A DNA stretch of 64,000 nucleotides from DTU019 sp050949825 (GCA_050949825.1 JBMNGL010000007.1:1-64000); one strand, 5' to 3'. Numbered from the stretch's first letter, positions 1-9,761 are shown. Translations and numbers: made by a program. The notes: generated from the sequence alone by a model not told the origin.

Positions 1-1128
1 ATAGAACAGAGAATATGGTCCAAAGAAAGTGGTTGGACATTTAAAACTGCAGTTAATGTCGGCAAAAATGCACATTTAGTGCTTTTGTTTGGAGCAACCG
101 GCATAATAAAACAGTCTGGGATTTTCGATGAAATTCAGACTTTATATCCTGATGCCTTAATATTTGGCTGTTCCACAGCAGGAGAGATCTGCGGGGTGCA
201 GATTTTAGACAATTCGCTGGTGGCAACAGCGGTTCAATTTGATTCCATCTCCGTGCAGGGGGCCTCTGTGCACTGTGAACGATTGGATAATAGTTTTGAG
301 GCTGGGTTTGTACTGGCCAGCAAGTTGCCCAAGATGGGTCTGCGGCATGTTGTTGTGCTCTCCGAAGGGGTGCGCGTAAACGGCAGCGATCTGGTGCGCG
401 GGTTGAGTAGCATACTGCCGGACGATATTGGTATTACAGGCGGGTTGGCAGGTGACAGCGACCGCTTTCAAGAAACCTATATTATGCTGAATGGACCTGC
501 CCAAACAGGCCTCATCGGTGCTATAGGTTTGTACGGCAACAGGCTGAAAATTGGTTACGGCTCGCGAGGCGGGTGGGATCCTTTTGGACCGGAACGATTG
601 GTAACACGTTCACGGGGAAATGTTCTCTATGAGATGGATGGCCGTTGCGCTCTAGATCTTTATAAGGATTATTTGGGTGAGCATGCCCGGGGTCTGCCGG
701 CCACCGGTATGCTATTCCCGTTGAGTTTGCGCAGCCGGGATGCTGATAGTACAGTAGTTAGGACCATATTGTCAGTGGATGAAGAAGCTAGAAGTCTCAC
801 TTATGCGGGAGACATACCTGAGGGCACGTATGTGCGGTTAATGAAGGCCAATATTGACCGCTTGATTGGTGGAGCCATTTCTGCTGCAGAGACCAGCCGT
901 GAAGCTGTTGCCAATCCCACCCTGAGCATTTTAATTTCATGTATAGGACGCAAGCTGGTTTTAAAGCAGCGCACCGAGGAGGAAATAGAAGGAGTTCAGC
1001 AAACCCTGGGTGAAAATGTAGTCTTGACCGGGTTCTATTCCTATGGGGAAATTTGCCCTCATCAACACGGTATGGGTCCTGCGCTTCACAACCAGACCAT
1101 GACTATAACCACCCTTGCGGAGGACTGA
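1..1128 (+). CDS. FIST domain sensor protein (5' end outside window)
   Basis: The frame is open from base 1 with no start codon that fits the family N-terminus; the first in-frame start-like codon (GTG 79) would cut into the domain, so the gene most likely begins just upstream of the window. The visible 375 residues hold a FIST N domain (FGCSTAGEI motif near residue 55, GGLAGD motif near 150) and a FIST C domain ending in the GFYSYGEICP motif near residue 345. FIST proteins are predicted intracellular sensors of small ligands, often placed upstream of signalling output genes. That is the case here: the next gene is a PAS-GGDEF protein whose GTG start follows the stop by two bases, with its ribosome site inside this gene. 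Family call is secure; the ligand is unknown. Confidence 0.9.
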   Translation: MEQRIWSKESGWTFKTAVNVGKNAHLVLLFGATGIIKQSGIFDEIQTLYPDALIFGCSTAGEICGVQILDNSLVATAVQFDSISVQGASVHCERLDNSFEAGFVLASKLPKMGLRHVVVLSEGVRVNGSDLVRGLSSILPDDIGITGGLAGDSDRFQETYIMLNGPAQTGLIGAIGLYGNRLKIGYGSRGGWDPFGPERLVTRSRGNVLYEMDGRCALDLYKDYLGEHARGLPATGMLFPLSLRSRDADSTVVRTILSVDEEARSLTYAGDIPEGTYVRLMKANIDRLIGGAISAAETSREAVANPTLSILISCIGRKLVLKQRTEEEIEGVQQTLGENVVLTGFYSYGEICPHQHGMGPALHNQTMTITTLAED

Positions 1129-1130
1129 AT

Positions 1131-2489
1131 GTGAAGAGTATGCATCGCTTACTTCAACGGCAATGGAGACGTTTTTTCGGTGGCAATCCTGTTCCTGGCG
1201 AATGGGAGGGCTTTATTCAAGCCGTTAATCAAGCCTATTTTGATTTCGATGCTGACCGGGGTATGCTGGAGCGATCCCTGGAGCTCAGTTCTCAAGAACT
1301 TCTGCAAGCCAACTCCGAGCTAATGGCATTAATTCAGGCATTTCCCGATATCTTCCTGCGGCTATCCTCCCAGGGCAAAATAATAAAATACAAGCGGACT
1401 GAATGCAGTGACCGTCATCCCTGGTCGGAGGATCTGGTCGGGGCTGATTTTTGCAATGTGGCAGGAGAACGTTATGCGGCCGAATTTAAAGAGGCTTTAA
1501 AGAATGTTCATAAACGCAATGCTATTACCAACCTGGAATTTGTCGTCAGCAGTAAAGGGATCCCCTATCATTATGAATCCCGTCTCGTTCCCATGGAAGA
1601 CGATCAGATCTTTGTTATTGTCCGTGACATCACAGAAAGGAAACAGGCGGAAGAACAGCTGATCTATTATACTATGTTTGATCCCCTGACCAATCTTTAC
1701 AACCGGGCCTTTTTCGAGCGCGAAATGCAACGCCTGGAAACTCTCTCCTGCAATCCCCTGGGATTTATTGTTTGCGATGTGGATAATTTAAAAATAGTCA
1801 ATGATACCTACGGCCACAACAGTGGCGACCTGCTACTGATGGAAGTGGCCAATCTTCTTCATAAATCACTTCGCAAGCAGGACATAGTAGCCAGAATCGG
1901 CGGGGATGAGTTTGCCATAATCCTGCCCAATAGTGGTTCTGCGGCGGTTGAAAGCACGTGTCTCAGGATTCGTGAAGCCATCGCCCGTTATAATGATGCT
2001 GCCCCGGACATACCTATTAGCATCTCCATGGGCTATTCGATTAGAACACTGACCCGGGATACTATGGAAGATATATTCAAACAGGCTGATGATAACATGT
2101 ATAAGGAAAAATTTATACATCATAAAAGGTTGAGTAGTGATTTGATGCGATCAGTATCGGAGGTTCTTAGCAATAACCGTTTTGTTGTGGAAGGAACGAC
2201 TGAATACTCTAAGACGCACGGTACCAATCCGGTGATTCGTTTTGGAAGACCGGGGAGTTCATGGGAACATCTTGATATTGTGATGAAGCTGAACAAGGAT
2301 AATTATTACGGCAATATTGTTTTGCCTGCGCTTCCGGAGGACAAAAATATTGAAGAGTATCGGGATTACCTTAAGGCCGTGCTCATTTTAATCAATATGG
2401 TTTTGGACTCCTTGCCGGATGGAAACGCAGAAGGAACTAGTGACAAATTACCCAATCTACGTTGGACACGGCCAGGATGGCTAGAATAA
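1131..2489 (+). CDS. PAS-GGDEF diguanylate cyclase
   Basis: Predicted diguanylate cyclase of about 452 residues. A PAS domain lies around residues 60-175, ending in a typical FVIVRDITERKQAEE junction, followed by a GGDEF domain with an intact RIGGDEFAIILP active site near residue 260. No EAL domain and no membrane segment are seen. About 110 residues after the GGDEF domain match nothing I recognise. The GTG at 1131 is chosen because GGAGG at 1119-1123 is seven bases upstream; ATG 1140 is too far from it. The start sits two bases after the stop of the FIST gene, so the two are almost certainly co-translated as a sensor and a c-di-GMP output. Whether the enzyme is active cannot be judged beyond the intact signature. 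Confidence 0.88.
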   Translation: MKSMHRLLQRQWRRFFGGNPVPGEWEGFIQAVNQAYFDFDADRGMLERSLELSSQELLQANSELMALIQAFPDIFLRLSSQGKIIKYKRTECSDRHPWSEDLVGADFCNVAGERYAAEFKEALKNVHKRNAITNLEFVVSSKGIPYHYESRLVPMEDDQIFVIVRDITERKQAEEQLIYYTMFDPLTNLYNRAFFEREMQRLETLSCNPLGFIVCDVDNLKIVNDTYGHNSGDLLLMEVANLLHKSLRKQDIVARIGGDEFAIILPNSGSAAVESTCLRIREAIARYNDAAPDIPISISMGYSIRTLTRDTMEDIFKQADDNMYKEKFIHHKRLSSDLMRSVSEVLSNNRFVVEGTTEYSKTHGTNPVIRFGRPGSSWEHLDIVMKLNKDNYYGNIVLPALPEDKNIEEYRDYLKAVLILINMVLDSLPDGNAEGTSDKLPNLRWTRPGWLE

Positions 2490-2627
2490 AGATCTGGAAT
2501 ATGCAGATTGAAGCAAGTCATTTCTGAGATTTACACAAGCCCTGTAAATTAGTTATTGCTCAAAATAACAGCCGCTTGGCAGCGACAGGTTGTAGTCAAT
2601 AATCTCTCCGCAGATGGTGCGATAAAA

Positions 2628-3200
2628 ATGGGGTCAAATATGAATCCCTGGCACAATATCATCAATCATGTTGCTATTTGGGACCAGGCCATCCAACAAT
2701 ATGTCATCGCAGGTTGCCAGCCGGAAGCGGTGCTATTCTTTGTCGGGATTACCCGCCTGGGGAATTCAACCACGCTTATTATGCTCTGTGCCCTGCTCAC
2801 ACTATGGCTCTTAGCACGAAAAAACTGGTCTTCAGCCTTGGTCCTGGACATGGGTTTGACATCCGCCTGGCTGACCATGGCTGAGCTTAAAAACCTGTTT
2901 GGACGCATCCGCCCTCCGGGTGAACAACTGGTTTATGCAGGCGGCCATAGCTTCCCCAGCGGCCATGCCATGCTCTCTGTGGTGTTTTACGGTTTTGCCG
3001 CCTACTTGTTCACCCGCAACCTGTCCAGAAAAGGCAAGATTGTGATATGGGGAATAATCAGTGTGCTGCTGCTTTTGATTGGCATCAGCAGGGTGTATTT
3101 GAATGTCCATTATGCCAGCGATGTGATGGGGGGCTATTTTCTCGGCTGCTGCTATTTAGGTATTATGATTTCCCTTGATCATAAGTTAACTCAAGGGTAG
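2628..3200 (+). CDS. PAP2-family membrane phosphatase
   Basis: Integral membrane phosphatase of the PAP2/undecaprenyl-pyrophosphate phosphatase superfamily, about 190 residues. All three signature blocks are visible: KNLFGRIRPP (K-x6-RP) near residue 85, FPSGHAM near 108, and SRVYLNVHYASDV (SR-x5-H-x3-D) near 150. Several hydrophobic spans surround them. Likely substrates are lipid phosphates at the cell membrane, for example C55-PP or phosphatidylglycerol phosphate; the exact one cannot be read from sequence. The start is uncertain: ATG 2628 and ATG 2640 are both possible and neither has a strong ribosome site (GGGG lies before 2640). No operon partner; the next genes are on the other strand. 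Confidence 0.85.
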   Translation: MGSNMNPWHNIINHVAIWDQAIQQYVIAGCQPEAVLFFVGITRLGNSTTLIMLCALLTLWLLARKNWSSALVLDMGLTSAWLTMAELKNLFGRIRPPGEQLVYAGGHSFPSGHAMLSVVFYGFAAYLFTRNLSRKGKIVIWGIISVLLLLIGISRVYLNVHYASDVMGGYFLGCCYLGIMISLDHKLTQG

Positions 3201-3233
3201 TCTAAATGGCTATGACAACCGAACTATCCAGTT

Positions 3234-3257
3234 TAGCGGCATGAAATATGGCCGCTA
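3234..3257. other. Intergenic hairpin between PAP2 and Smr genes
   Basis: Seven-base inverted repeat TAGCGGC / GCCGCTA around a 10-base loop, in the 149-base space between the convergent PAP2 and Smr-domain genes. No T-run follows on either strand, so it is not a clear Rho-independent terminator. I compared the flanks with a c-di-GMP-I riboswitch because of the GGDEF gene nearby, but the conserved first hairpin and its GNRA loop are missing. Confidence 0.3.
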
Positions 3258-3349
3258 TCTTCTTCGCGTAGCCAACCTTTGCCTGTCAGGCGAGGGAGGG
3301 CCCAAAACGGAGCATCTACTCAACTGTGAAAAATATGTGGTTGGCAGGT

Positions 3350-3763
3350 TTATCTTTTGCCTTTGCGTTTTTGCGCCTGACTTGCCTTGCCTGCTTTACG
3401 CGCCTGACGGGCTTGCTCAGAAAAGATCTGTTTATTCTTCTCCTGCTGCTTCTGACCGCCAATATAATGTTTTTCCATTCCGCGCTGTACCACCAGAGTG
3501 TGTCCGGCATCAAAGGTGAGGCATACCGGTAAATCAGCCTCACCATAGACCACCTTGTAACCTGCATCCTTTATTTCCGGTAAAGATTTCAAGAGTTTAC
3601 GAACTTCAGTTTTGATAACCGAAAAATTTCGATCACTATGATGACCTTTGCCGTGATTTATATCAAGGATATCCACACCATGATTGAGGCACCAATCCAG
3701 GCTTTTTTGCACCTTTTCCAGGGCTTCATTAAGGTTAAGGCCGTGCAGGTTAAGGGTCTCCAT
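3350..3763 (-). CDS. Smr-domain protein
   Basis: A 137-residue protein with an N-terminal Smr domain: the LNLHGLNLNEAL start matches the LDLHG motif, and INHGKG near residue 35 matches the HGKG motif of the MutS2 C-terminal nuclease domain. The C-terminal 40 residues are strongly basic and rich in K, Q and A, which suggests nucleic-acid contact. Stand-alone Smr proteins are linked to nicking or cleavage of branched DNA or of mRNA, but the role of this one is not known. It is followed on the minus strand by no close partner, and the DUF1287 gene starts upstream of it on the same strand with a 31-base gap, so the two may share a transcript. Confidence 0.72.
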   Translation of the reverse strand: METLNLHGLNLNEALEKVQKSLDWCLNHGVDILDINHGKGHHSDRNFSVIKTEVRKLLKSLPEIKDAGYKVVYGEADLPVCLTFDAGHTLVVQRGMEKHYIGGQKQQEKNKQIFSEQARQARKAGKASQAQKRKGKR

Positions 3764-3794
3764 TGCTTATCATTTTCCCCCCTTAAGGCATTAT

Positions 3795-4526
3795 CTAAGG
3801 GTAGCGATAATGCCCGATAATTTTCCACCTTAATAAGGCATCTTCTTCCCGGCATATACTGGCATTATGAATAACCAGCGGTATGTTATCCCTGGTTTTG
3901 CGGTCGCTGACAATACCGCAATGTTCGTCACCATTGGCAAAACGCCAGTAAACCACATCACCCCACTGCCATTGCTGGGGATCACCATAATTCTCCAACG
4001 TTAAGGAGCGGCCATGGCGTTGAAAGAAGGTAATCTGGTTGGGTACACGGCGGTGGTCAATATTATGATCGGGGCCTTTTAACCCCCAGCGCTGCGGGTA
4101 AGCCCCGAAGTGGTGCAGCATATCTTGATGAATCAAGGCCTGCAGGTCAATTCCAGCCTTGCGGTAGGCGCGTATCACCACATCAGTGCAGGCCCCCCGG
4201 TCAGGTGCCACATCTCCCCCGGGATAGGCCATGACCTGATAGGAGGCATCGTAACTGGTGGCGTTTTTGGCTTCAGCTCGGGCTCCCAGAAGGATCAGGT
4301 CTGCTGTCTGCAGTTGATCTACCGGGATTCTTTCCACCGCTGAAGGCGTCCAGGGGTAATCAGCAGGCACCAGGTCATGTTCCGACGGGTAATGCCCGGT
4401 CAGGAAATGCCATGACAGGGCCAGGCTCAAGAGCAGCACGGTCAGTATAAGGATATGGTTTGCGCGCGGTCTCAATATAATCCCCCTCAAATGCGTACAG
4501 AAGGCTGGATTTTCATTTATATGCAT
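3795..4526 (-). CDS. DUF1287 family protein, membrane-anchored
   Basis: About 243 residues from ATG 4526; a TTG at 4553 would add nine residues, and neither start has a clear ribosome site. One hydrophobic segment (HILILTVLLLSLALSW) near residues 25-42 acts as an uncleaved anchor or signal. The rest matches the DUF1287 pattern: YPGGDVAPDRGACTDVVIRAYR near residue 105, then GDVVYWRFANGDEHCGIVSD near 190. This family looks like an NlpC/P60-type cysteine peptidase fold, with Cys in the ACTDV block and His in the EHCGIV block as likely catalytic residues, though no activity is established. It is probably exported and works at the cell envelope. Confidence 0.75.
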   Translation of the reverse strand: MHINENPAFCTHLRGIILRPRANHILILTVLLLSLALSWHFLTGHYPSEHDLVPADYPWTPSAVERIPVDQLQTADLILLGARAEAKNATSYDASYQVMAYPGGDVAPDRGACTDVVIRAYRKAGIDLQALIHQDMLHHFGAYPQRWGLKGPDHNIDHRRVPNQITFFQRHGRSLTLENYGDPQQWQWGDVVYWRFANGDEHCGIVSDRKTRDNIPLVIHNASICREEDALLRWKIIGHYRYP

Positions 4527-4719
4527 TGTAATGATAACTGCGCTATTCTTCAAGGTTTAATCTCCACCCATATCCTTATCTCCAGCGGGGTGGGACCATG
4601 AAAAATGCCTGTAGTTATGTTATCATATAGAGGTTATAAGCATTAGCTGCCGATATGCATTCTCTTCTTAGCAGGCCTTGCAATAGGGGACTTTTCCCAG
4701 AAACCGAGGTGCTTTCTCT

Positions 4720-6816
4720 TTGAAAAAGGGTATTATTTCCGATTTGAATGAACAACAACGTGAAGCGGTCATGCATGAACAGGGACCATGCATGGTCATG
4801 GCCGGTGCAGGCAGCGGCAAAACCAGGGTTCTAACCCATCGTGTTGCCAACCTGATTTCCCAGGGGCTGTCACCACAGTCGATTATGGCCATAACTTTTA
4901 CCAATAAGGCTGCACAGGAGATGCGTTCGCGGGTGTCTGCCATGATGCCCGATTATAATGGCCAGTGGATTCAGACCTTTCATGCTGCCTGTTACCGTAT
5001 TTTGCGCATGGATATTAATCATCTGGGTTTTGAACCTAATTTTGTAATTATGGATGAAAGTGATTGCAAATCGATCATTAAGACCATATTAAAAGAGGAA
5101 AACGATTATGAGAACAAGCCGGAGAGCATTCTCTATCAGATAAAAATGGCTAAAAACCGCTTGAAAGATCCAGAACCGTTTTTCATGGATCTGGATGCTC
5201 CCCAACCCATGCGGGAAAAATACCTGCGGGTATATCGCATCTACCGCGCACGTTTGAAAGAGCTTAATGCCCTGGATTTTGAGGATTTGATCGGTCTTTG
5301 TGTGCAGTTGTTTGAAGAATATCCGGAAGTTCTGGAGAAATATCAGCATTGGTTTAAATTTATCATGATCGATGAATACCAGGACACCAATTTTGCTCAG
5401 TATAAGTGGGCCAAGTTATTGGCGCAAAGGCATCACAATCTCTTTGTGGTGGGCGACCCGGACCAATCCATTTATAGCTGGCGAGGCGCGGAACCATTTA
5501 ATATCAAGCGTTTCCTGGTGGATTATCCAGAGGCCAAAGTTATCAAACTGGAACAGAATTACCGCTCCAGCCAGTATATACTGGATGCTGCCAATGCGGT
5601 CATTGTCAATAATGAGGAACGCGAGTCCAAACGCCTCTTTACCGAAGCCCGAGGTGGGGGCAAATTGGTTTATTTTTGTGCCGGGGACAGCTTTCAGGAA
5701 GCCCGCTTCGTAGCCGATACCATATCCGATTTGGTAGATCGGGAAGGACGTCATTATAATGATTGTGCCGTATTTTATCGCACCCATGCGCAGTCACGGA
5801 TACTAGAAGAGGCGCTCATTAAAAAGTATATCCCCTATCAGATTGTAGGGGCGCGTCGTTTTTACGAGCGCAAAGAGATCAAAGATATCATCGCTTACCT
5901 GAAGCTGACCTGCAACTATAATGATCGCTTGAGCCTGGAACGAATTATCAATGTACCCAGGCGGGGGATTGGGGAGAAGACCCTGGAAAAGATTCAGATG
6001 ATGGCTGCGGAAACCAGCTTGCCCTTAATGGAAGTATTGGACAAGGTGTCTGTTATTCCCGGTATCAGCGGCAAGGTTTGCGAGAAGTTGACCGAATTTT
6101 ATGGCATGATCCGCTTTTTCACAGGCTTGACCCAAGAATCTATGCCGGTCAAAGATATCCTGGATCAGGTTCTGGAAATGAGCGGTTATCTAGAGGAACT
6201 AAAGAACAGCCGCACTGCGGACGCAGATGCACGAATTGAAAACCTGCAGGAACTCCGTTCCCTGGCGGTGGAGTTTGAGGCCCAGGGAGGCGAAGGCCTG
6301 GAAGAATTTCTGGCTCAGCTAGCCCTGGTCCAGGATACCGATGAGGTGGATCGTTCCGATACGGTTTTGATGATGACCCTGCATGGCGCTAAAGGGCTTG
6401 AATTTCCGATAGTTTTTATGACGGGCATGGAGGAAGGGGTTTTTCCCTCCTACCGCAGTGAAACCCCGCAGGATATACAGGAAGAACGCCGGTTGTGTTA
6501 TGTAGGCATAACCAGAGCCATGGAACGGCTTTATCTAACCAACGCGGTAAGCCGCCTGTTGTACGGTTATGAGCGCAGCAACCCGCCATCGCGCTTTTTA
6601 AAAGAAATACCCCCGGAATTTATGGTATCACCTCACCAAAAAGAAGTGGTAGCCTCGAAACTGGCAACCGGAGACACCGTCATACATCGCAAGTTTGGCA
6701 TGGGTGTTATTACCGCCATCACCACTGACGACGAGGAGATTGCGGTGGTGGATTTTGAAAGGGCCGGAGTGCGTATGCTGCGTCTGGACCTGGCTCCACT
6801 GGAGAAAATCGGATAA
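4720..6816 (+). CDS. pcrA: ATP-dependent DNA helicase PcrA/UvrD
   Basis: Superfamily 1A 3'-5' helicase of 698 residues, for nucleotide excision repair, rolling-circle replication and removal of RecA. Visible motifs in order: MAGAGSGKT (Walker A, near residue 30), IDEYQDTN (motif II, near 217), GDPDQSIYSWRGAEP (motif III, near 244), LEQNYRS (IV), TLHGAKGLEFPIVFM (V, near 552), EERRLCYVGITRA (VI, near 590). The last 50 residues carry the PcrA-type tail (GDTVIHRKFGMGVI), which binds RNA polymerase in Bacillus-type enzymes. The TTG start is chosen because LNEQQREAV, the normal family N-terminus, begins ten residues later and a GAGG lies ten bases upstream. ligA follows after 23 bases, as in many Firmicutes. 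Confidence 0.95.
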   Translation: MKKGIISDLNEQQREAVMHEQGPCMVMAGAGSGKTRVLTHRVANLISQGLSPQSIMAITFTNKAAQEMRSRVSAMMPDYNGQWIQTFHAACYRILRMDINHLGFEPNFVIMDESDCKSIIKTILKEENDYENKPESILYQIKMAKNRLKDPEPFFMDLDAPQPMREKYLRVYRIYRARLKELNALDFEDLIGLCVQLFEEYPEVLEKYQHWFKFIMIDEYQDTNFAQYKWAKLLAQRHHNLFVVGDPDQSIYSWRGAEPFNIKRFLVDYPEAKVIKLEQNYRSSQYILDAANAVIVNNEERESKRLFTEARGGGKLVYFCAGDSFQEARFVADTISDLVDREGRHYNDCAVFYRTHAQSRILEEALIKKYIPYQIVGARRFYERKEIKDIIAYLKLTCNYNDRLSLERIINVPRRGIGEKTLEKIQMMAAETSLPLMEVLDKVSVIPGISGKVCEKLTEFYGMIRFFTGLTQESMPVKDILDQVLEMSGYLEELKNSRTADADARIENLQELRSLAVEFEAQGGEGLEEFLAQLALVQDTDEVDRSDTVLMMTLHGAKGLEFPIVFMTGMEEGVFPSYRSETPQDIQEERRLCYVGITRAMERLYLTNAVSRLLYGYERSNPPSRFLKEIPPEFMVSPHQKEVVASKLATGDTVIHRKFGMGVITAITTDDEEIAVVDFERAGVRMLRLDLAPLEKIG

Positions 6817-6839
6817 ATCCCACTTGGGGGGCGTAGTTA

Positions 6840-8843
6840 TTGAATGATCCCGTATCACGTATTCAAACCCTGCGCAATGAGATAAGAAAGCATGAGTATT
6901 ACTACTATGTGCTTGATGCGCCTTTAATCAGTGACTCTGAATTTGATGCCTTGATGGCTGAATTAATTAGTATAGAATCACAATACCCCGCCTTGATTAC
7001 TCCAGACTCGCCCACCCAGCGGGTCGGCGGACAGATCCTCGACAATTTTGGAACCATTGCCCATCGTTACCCGCTTCTCAGTCTGGACAATGCCTTTTCT
7101 TTTCCTGAGCTGGCCCAATTTGATCAGCGTATCCTGCGCCAGGTATACAGTGCCGACTATATGACTGAACTGAAAATCGATGGTGTTGCTGTAGTGGTGG
7201 TCTATGAGAATGGGGTATTCCTTCAGGCAGCCACCCGGGGAGATGGCCTGGTGGGAGAGGATGTTAGCGCCAATATCCGCACTATTAAGACCATTCCCCT
7301 GAAATTAAACACGCCCCTGCCGCGCCTGGAGGTGCGTGGAGAGGTCTATATGCCCAAAAGGGAATTTGCCAGGCTGAACGCGGATAAAGAGGAAAAAGGG
7401 GAACGGGTTTTTGCCAATCCCCGCAATGCTGCAGCCGGTTCATTACGCCAGTTAAATGCGCATATAACCGCGTCTCGCTCCCTGGCAGCCTATTTTTATG
7501 ATGTCATCTATGCAGAAGGAATCGACTTAAGCACCCAGCAAGATATGCTGGCCTATATGGCAGCACAAGGACTTCCTGTCAACCCGGACTACCGTCTTTG
7601 TCATGACATGAAAGAGGTCTGCGCTTATTGTGAGAAATATCAGCAGCAAAGGCATGAACTACCCTATGAAATCGACGGGATAGTGGTCAAGCTAAACAAT
7701 TTGGCTGCCAGAGAGGAAATGGGACAGACTGCCAAAAGCCCGCGCTGGGCTATTGCTTTTAAGTTTCCCCCAGAAGAAAAAGAAACCCGGGTATTAGATA
7801 TGGTTGTCAATGTGGGCCGCACCGGGGTAATTGCCCCCACCGCCATACTGGAGCCGGTCTCCCTGGCAGGGACCACGGTGAGCCGGGCCAGCATGCACAA
7901 TTTTGATCTGCTTGAGGAAAAGGACATTCGTATCGGCGATGTAGTTCTGGTTCATAAAGCAGGCGATATTATACCGGAAATTATCAGATCATTCCCCGAA
8001 AAGAGAAGCGGTGCTGAAATCGTAATTAAACCCCCGCACAACTGCCCTGCTTGTGACAGTCAGGTAGTGCGTACCGATGGTGAAGTCGCCTACCGCTGTG
8101 AAAACATCAATTGCCCGGCCCGGCTAAAAGAAAGCCTGATCTTCTTTGCTTCGCGTGATGCCATGGATATTGAAGGCATGGGACCGGCGGTGGTTGAGCA
8201 ACTGGTGGAACGCGGCCTGGTGCGTCGGGTGGAAGATATTTATAGTCTGCAAAGCCAACAATTGCTGGCCCTGGAACGGATGGGGCCCAAATCAGTCGCC
8301 AAGCTGCGGGAAGCCATTGAAAACAGCAAAAAACAGCCTTTGTCCCGCTTGCTTACCGCTCTGGGCATACGCCACATCGGCTCCAAGAGCGCTAGAATAC
8401 TGAGCAGGCATTATGGACATCTGGAAAACTATTATCATCTTAACGAAGCAGAATTAACCCAATTGCCGGAAATCGGCCCCAAGATAGCAGCGAGTATAAC
8501 CCGTTTCTTTGCCGAGCCGCGCAATCGCGAAACCATAGAAAAGCTCAAGGCTGCTGGACTGAATGTAACTGAAGATAAACCCGCCCAAGGACTCTTGCCC
8601 TTATCGGGAAAAACCTTTGTTCTGACCGGATCTTTGCCTAATCTAACCCGCAGTGAAGCGGCCCGGATTATTGAAAATCTGGGGGGGCGGGTTGCTTCCA
8701 GCATAAGTAAGAAAACTGATTATGTGGTGGCAGGCGAGGAACCGGGCAGCAAGTATGACAAAGCCCTGCAACTAGGAATCCCTTTGCTGAATGAAAAGCA
8801 GTTTATGGAGTTAATCGACACATATCGGCAGGTTGATTCTTAG
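6840..8843 (+). CDS. ligA: NAD-dependent DNA ligase LigA
   Basis: Full-length NAD-dependent ligase of 667 residues that seals nicks in replication and repair. Domain Ia (HEYYYYVLDAPLISDSEFD) binds NMN; the adenylation lysine is in the ELKIDG motif near residue 112; the OB domain follows near 320-400. A four-cysteine zinc finger is seen at about 402-425 (CPAC ... CENINCPARL), then helix-hairpin-helix repeats, then a BRCT domain from about 592 to the end. The TTG at 6840 is the only in-frame start after an upstream stop, and a GGGGGG run lies about nine bases before it; ATG 6844 is in the wrong frame. It is transcribed with pcrA. A separate ATP-dependent ligase for end-joining is at 61.7-62.7 kb. 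Confidence 0.96.
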   Translation: MNDPVSRIQTLRNEIRKHEYYYYVLDAPLISDSEFDALMAELISIESQYPALITPDSPTQRVGGQILDNFGTIAHRYPLLSLDNAFSFPELAQFDQRILRQVYSADYMTELKIDGVAVVVVYENGVFLQAATRGDGLVGEDVSANIRTIKTIPLKLNTPLPRLEVRGEVYMPKREFARLNADKEEKGERVFANPRNAAAGSLRQLNAHITASRSLAAYFYDVIYAEGIDLSTQQDMLAYMAAQGLPVNPDYRLCHDMKEVCAYCEKYQQQRHELPYEIDGIVVKLNNLAAREEMGQTAKSPRWAIAFKFPPEEKETRVLDMVVNVGRTGVIAPTAILEPVSLAGTTVSRASMHNFDLLEEKDIRIGDVVLVHKAGDIIPEIIRSFPEKRSGAEIVIKPPHNCPACDSQVVRTDGEVAYRCENINCPARLKESLIFFASRDAMDIEGMGPAVVEQLVERGLVRRVEDIYSLQSQQLLALERMGPKSVAKLREAIENSKKQPLSRLLTALGIRHIGSKSARILSRHYGHLENYYHLNEAELTQLPEIGPKIAASITRFFAEPRNRETIEKLKAAGLNVTEDKPAQGLLPLSGKTFVLTGSLPNLTRSEAARIIENLGGRVASSISKKTDYVVAGEEPGSKYDKALQLGIPLLNEKQFMELIDTYRQVDS

Positions 8844-8921
8844 AAATATTGCCTGAACCTGGTCCATATAATGTATAATAAGGGCATCCATAAGGCTGAT
8901 GCGGGATGGAGAGTTTTCATA

Positions 8922-9761
8922 ATGAGTATTCGAATTGTAGCCGATAGCTGCTGCGATCTGCCCCCAGAGATCATAAAAAGCAATAACATAAGGATAGTAA
9001 ACATGGAGGTGCGCTTTGGGGACCGGGTTTACCAATCCGGGGAAATCAGTAATGCTGAATTTTACGAGCTGATGGATTCGTCCCCGGTGCTGCCATCCAC
9101 TACCCAACCCACCCTGGAAGAGTTGACCCGTGTTTACAGTGAAGCCTTGAGCGATGGCTCACAGGTATTAGCCATTCATTTTTCTTCGGGCATATCAGGC
9201 ACCTTTCAGGGGGGGCAATTGGCCCAAAAAATGCTGGGGGATAAAAGGCTAACCGTTTTTGATTCTCAAAAAGCCTCAGTAGGGTGTGGTTTGATGGTGC
9301 TGGAGGCGGCCCGCATGGCGCAACAGGGACTCGATTTGCAGGCCATACTACAGCGTCTGGAGGAGATGCGTGATCACCTGCAATGCTTATTCACTGTAAG
9401 CAAAATGGAATACCTTATTCGCGGCGGGCGCATATCCCGCAGTAAGGGAACCCTGGCCCATGTACTGGATATTAAACCTATTCTTTATTTTGACAGCGAT
9501 GGTTATATCATGCCCCTGGACAAAGCGCGGGGCCATAAGGGGGCTATGCGCAAACTGCTGGCTATCATGGAAAACCAGGGTCAAGATCTTGCCCTGCAGA
9601 CGGTGGGACTATCTCATGCGGCTTCACCGGAAGCGGCTGATTACTTGCGTGATGCTATTCAAACCCGTTTTAGGCCAAGGGAGTTAATCATTGGAGAAAT
9701 CGGCCCGGTCATCGGTGCCCATGTAGGCCCGGGCACATGCGCCATATTTTTTGAGTCTTGA
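8922..9761 (+). CDS. DegV family fatty-acid-binding protein
   Basis: DegV-family protein of 279 residues. The N-terminus RIVADSCCDLPPEI and the STTQPT and SSGISGTFQ blocks are family signatures, and the C-terminus ends GPVIGAHVGPGTCAIFF. DegV (FakB-type) proteins bind one long-chain fatty acid and in several Firmicutes present it to the FakA kinase. No FakA is in this window. The ATG at 8922 is chosen because it gives the standard family N-terminus and has GGAGA upstream. A second DegV paralogue is at 19.3 kb. A strong terminator follows directly. Confidence 0.9.
   Translation: MSIRIVADSCCDLPPEIIKSNNIRIVNMEVRFGDRVYQSGEISNAEFYELMDSSPVLPSTTQPTLEELTRVYSEALSDGSQVLAIHFSSGISGTFQGGQLAQKMLGDKRLTVFDSQKASVGCGLMVLEAARMAQQGLDLQAILQRLEEMRDHLQCLFTVSKMEYLIRGGRISRSKGTLAHVLDIKPILYFDSDGYIMPLDKARGHKGAMRKLLAIMENQGQDLALQTVGLSHAASPEAADYLRDAIQTRFRPRELIIGEIGPVIGAHVGPGTCAIFFES

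Noticed and set aside
3201..3349. c-di-GMP riboswitch near the GGDEF gene
   Set aside because: One hairpin fits loosely, but the conserved first stem with its GNRA loop is absent.
3241..3519. 92-codon plus-strand ORF overlapping the Smr gene
   Set aside because: It overlaps a well-supported Smr-domain gene on the other strand and has no family pattern or ribosome site.
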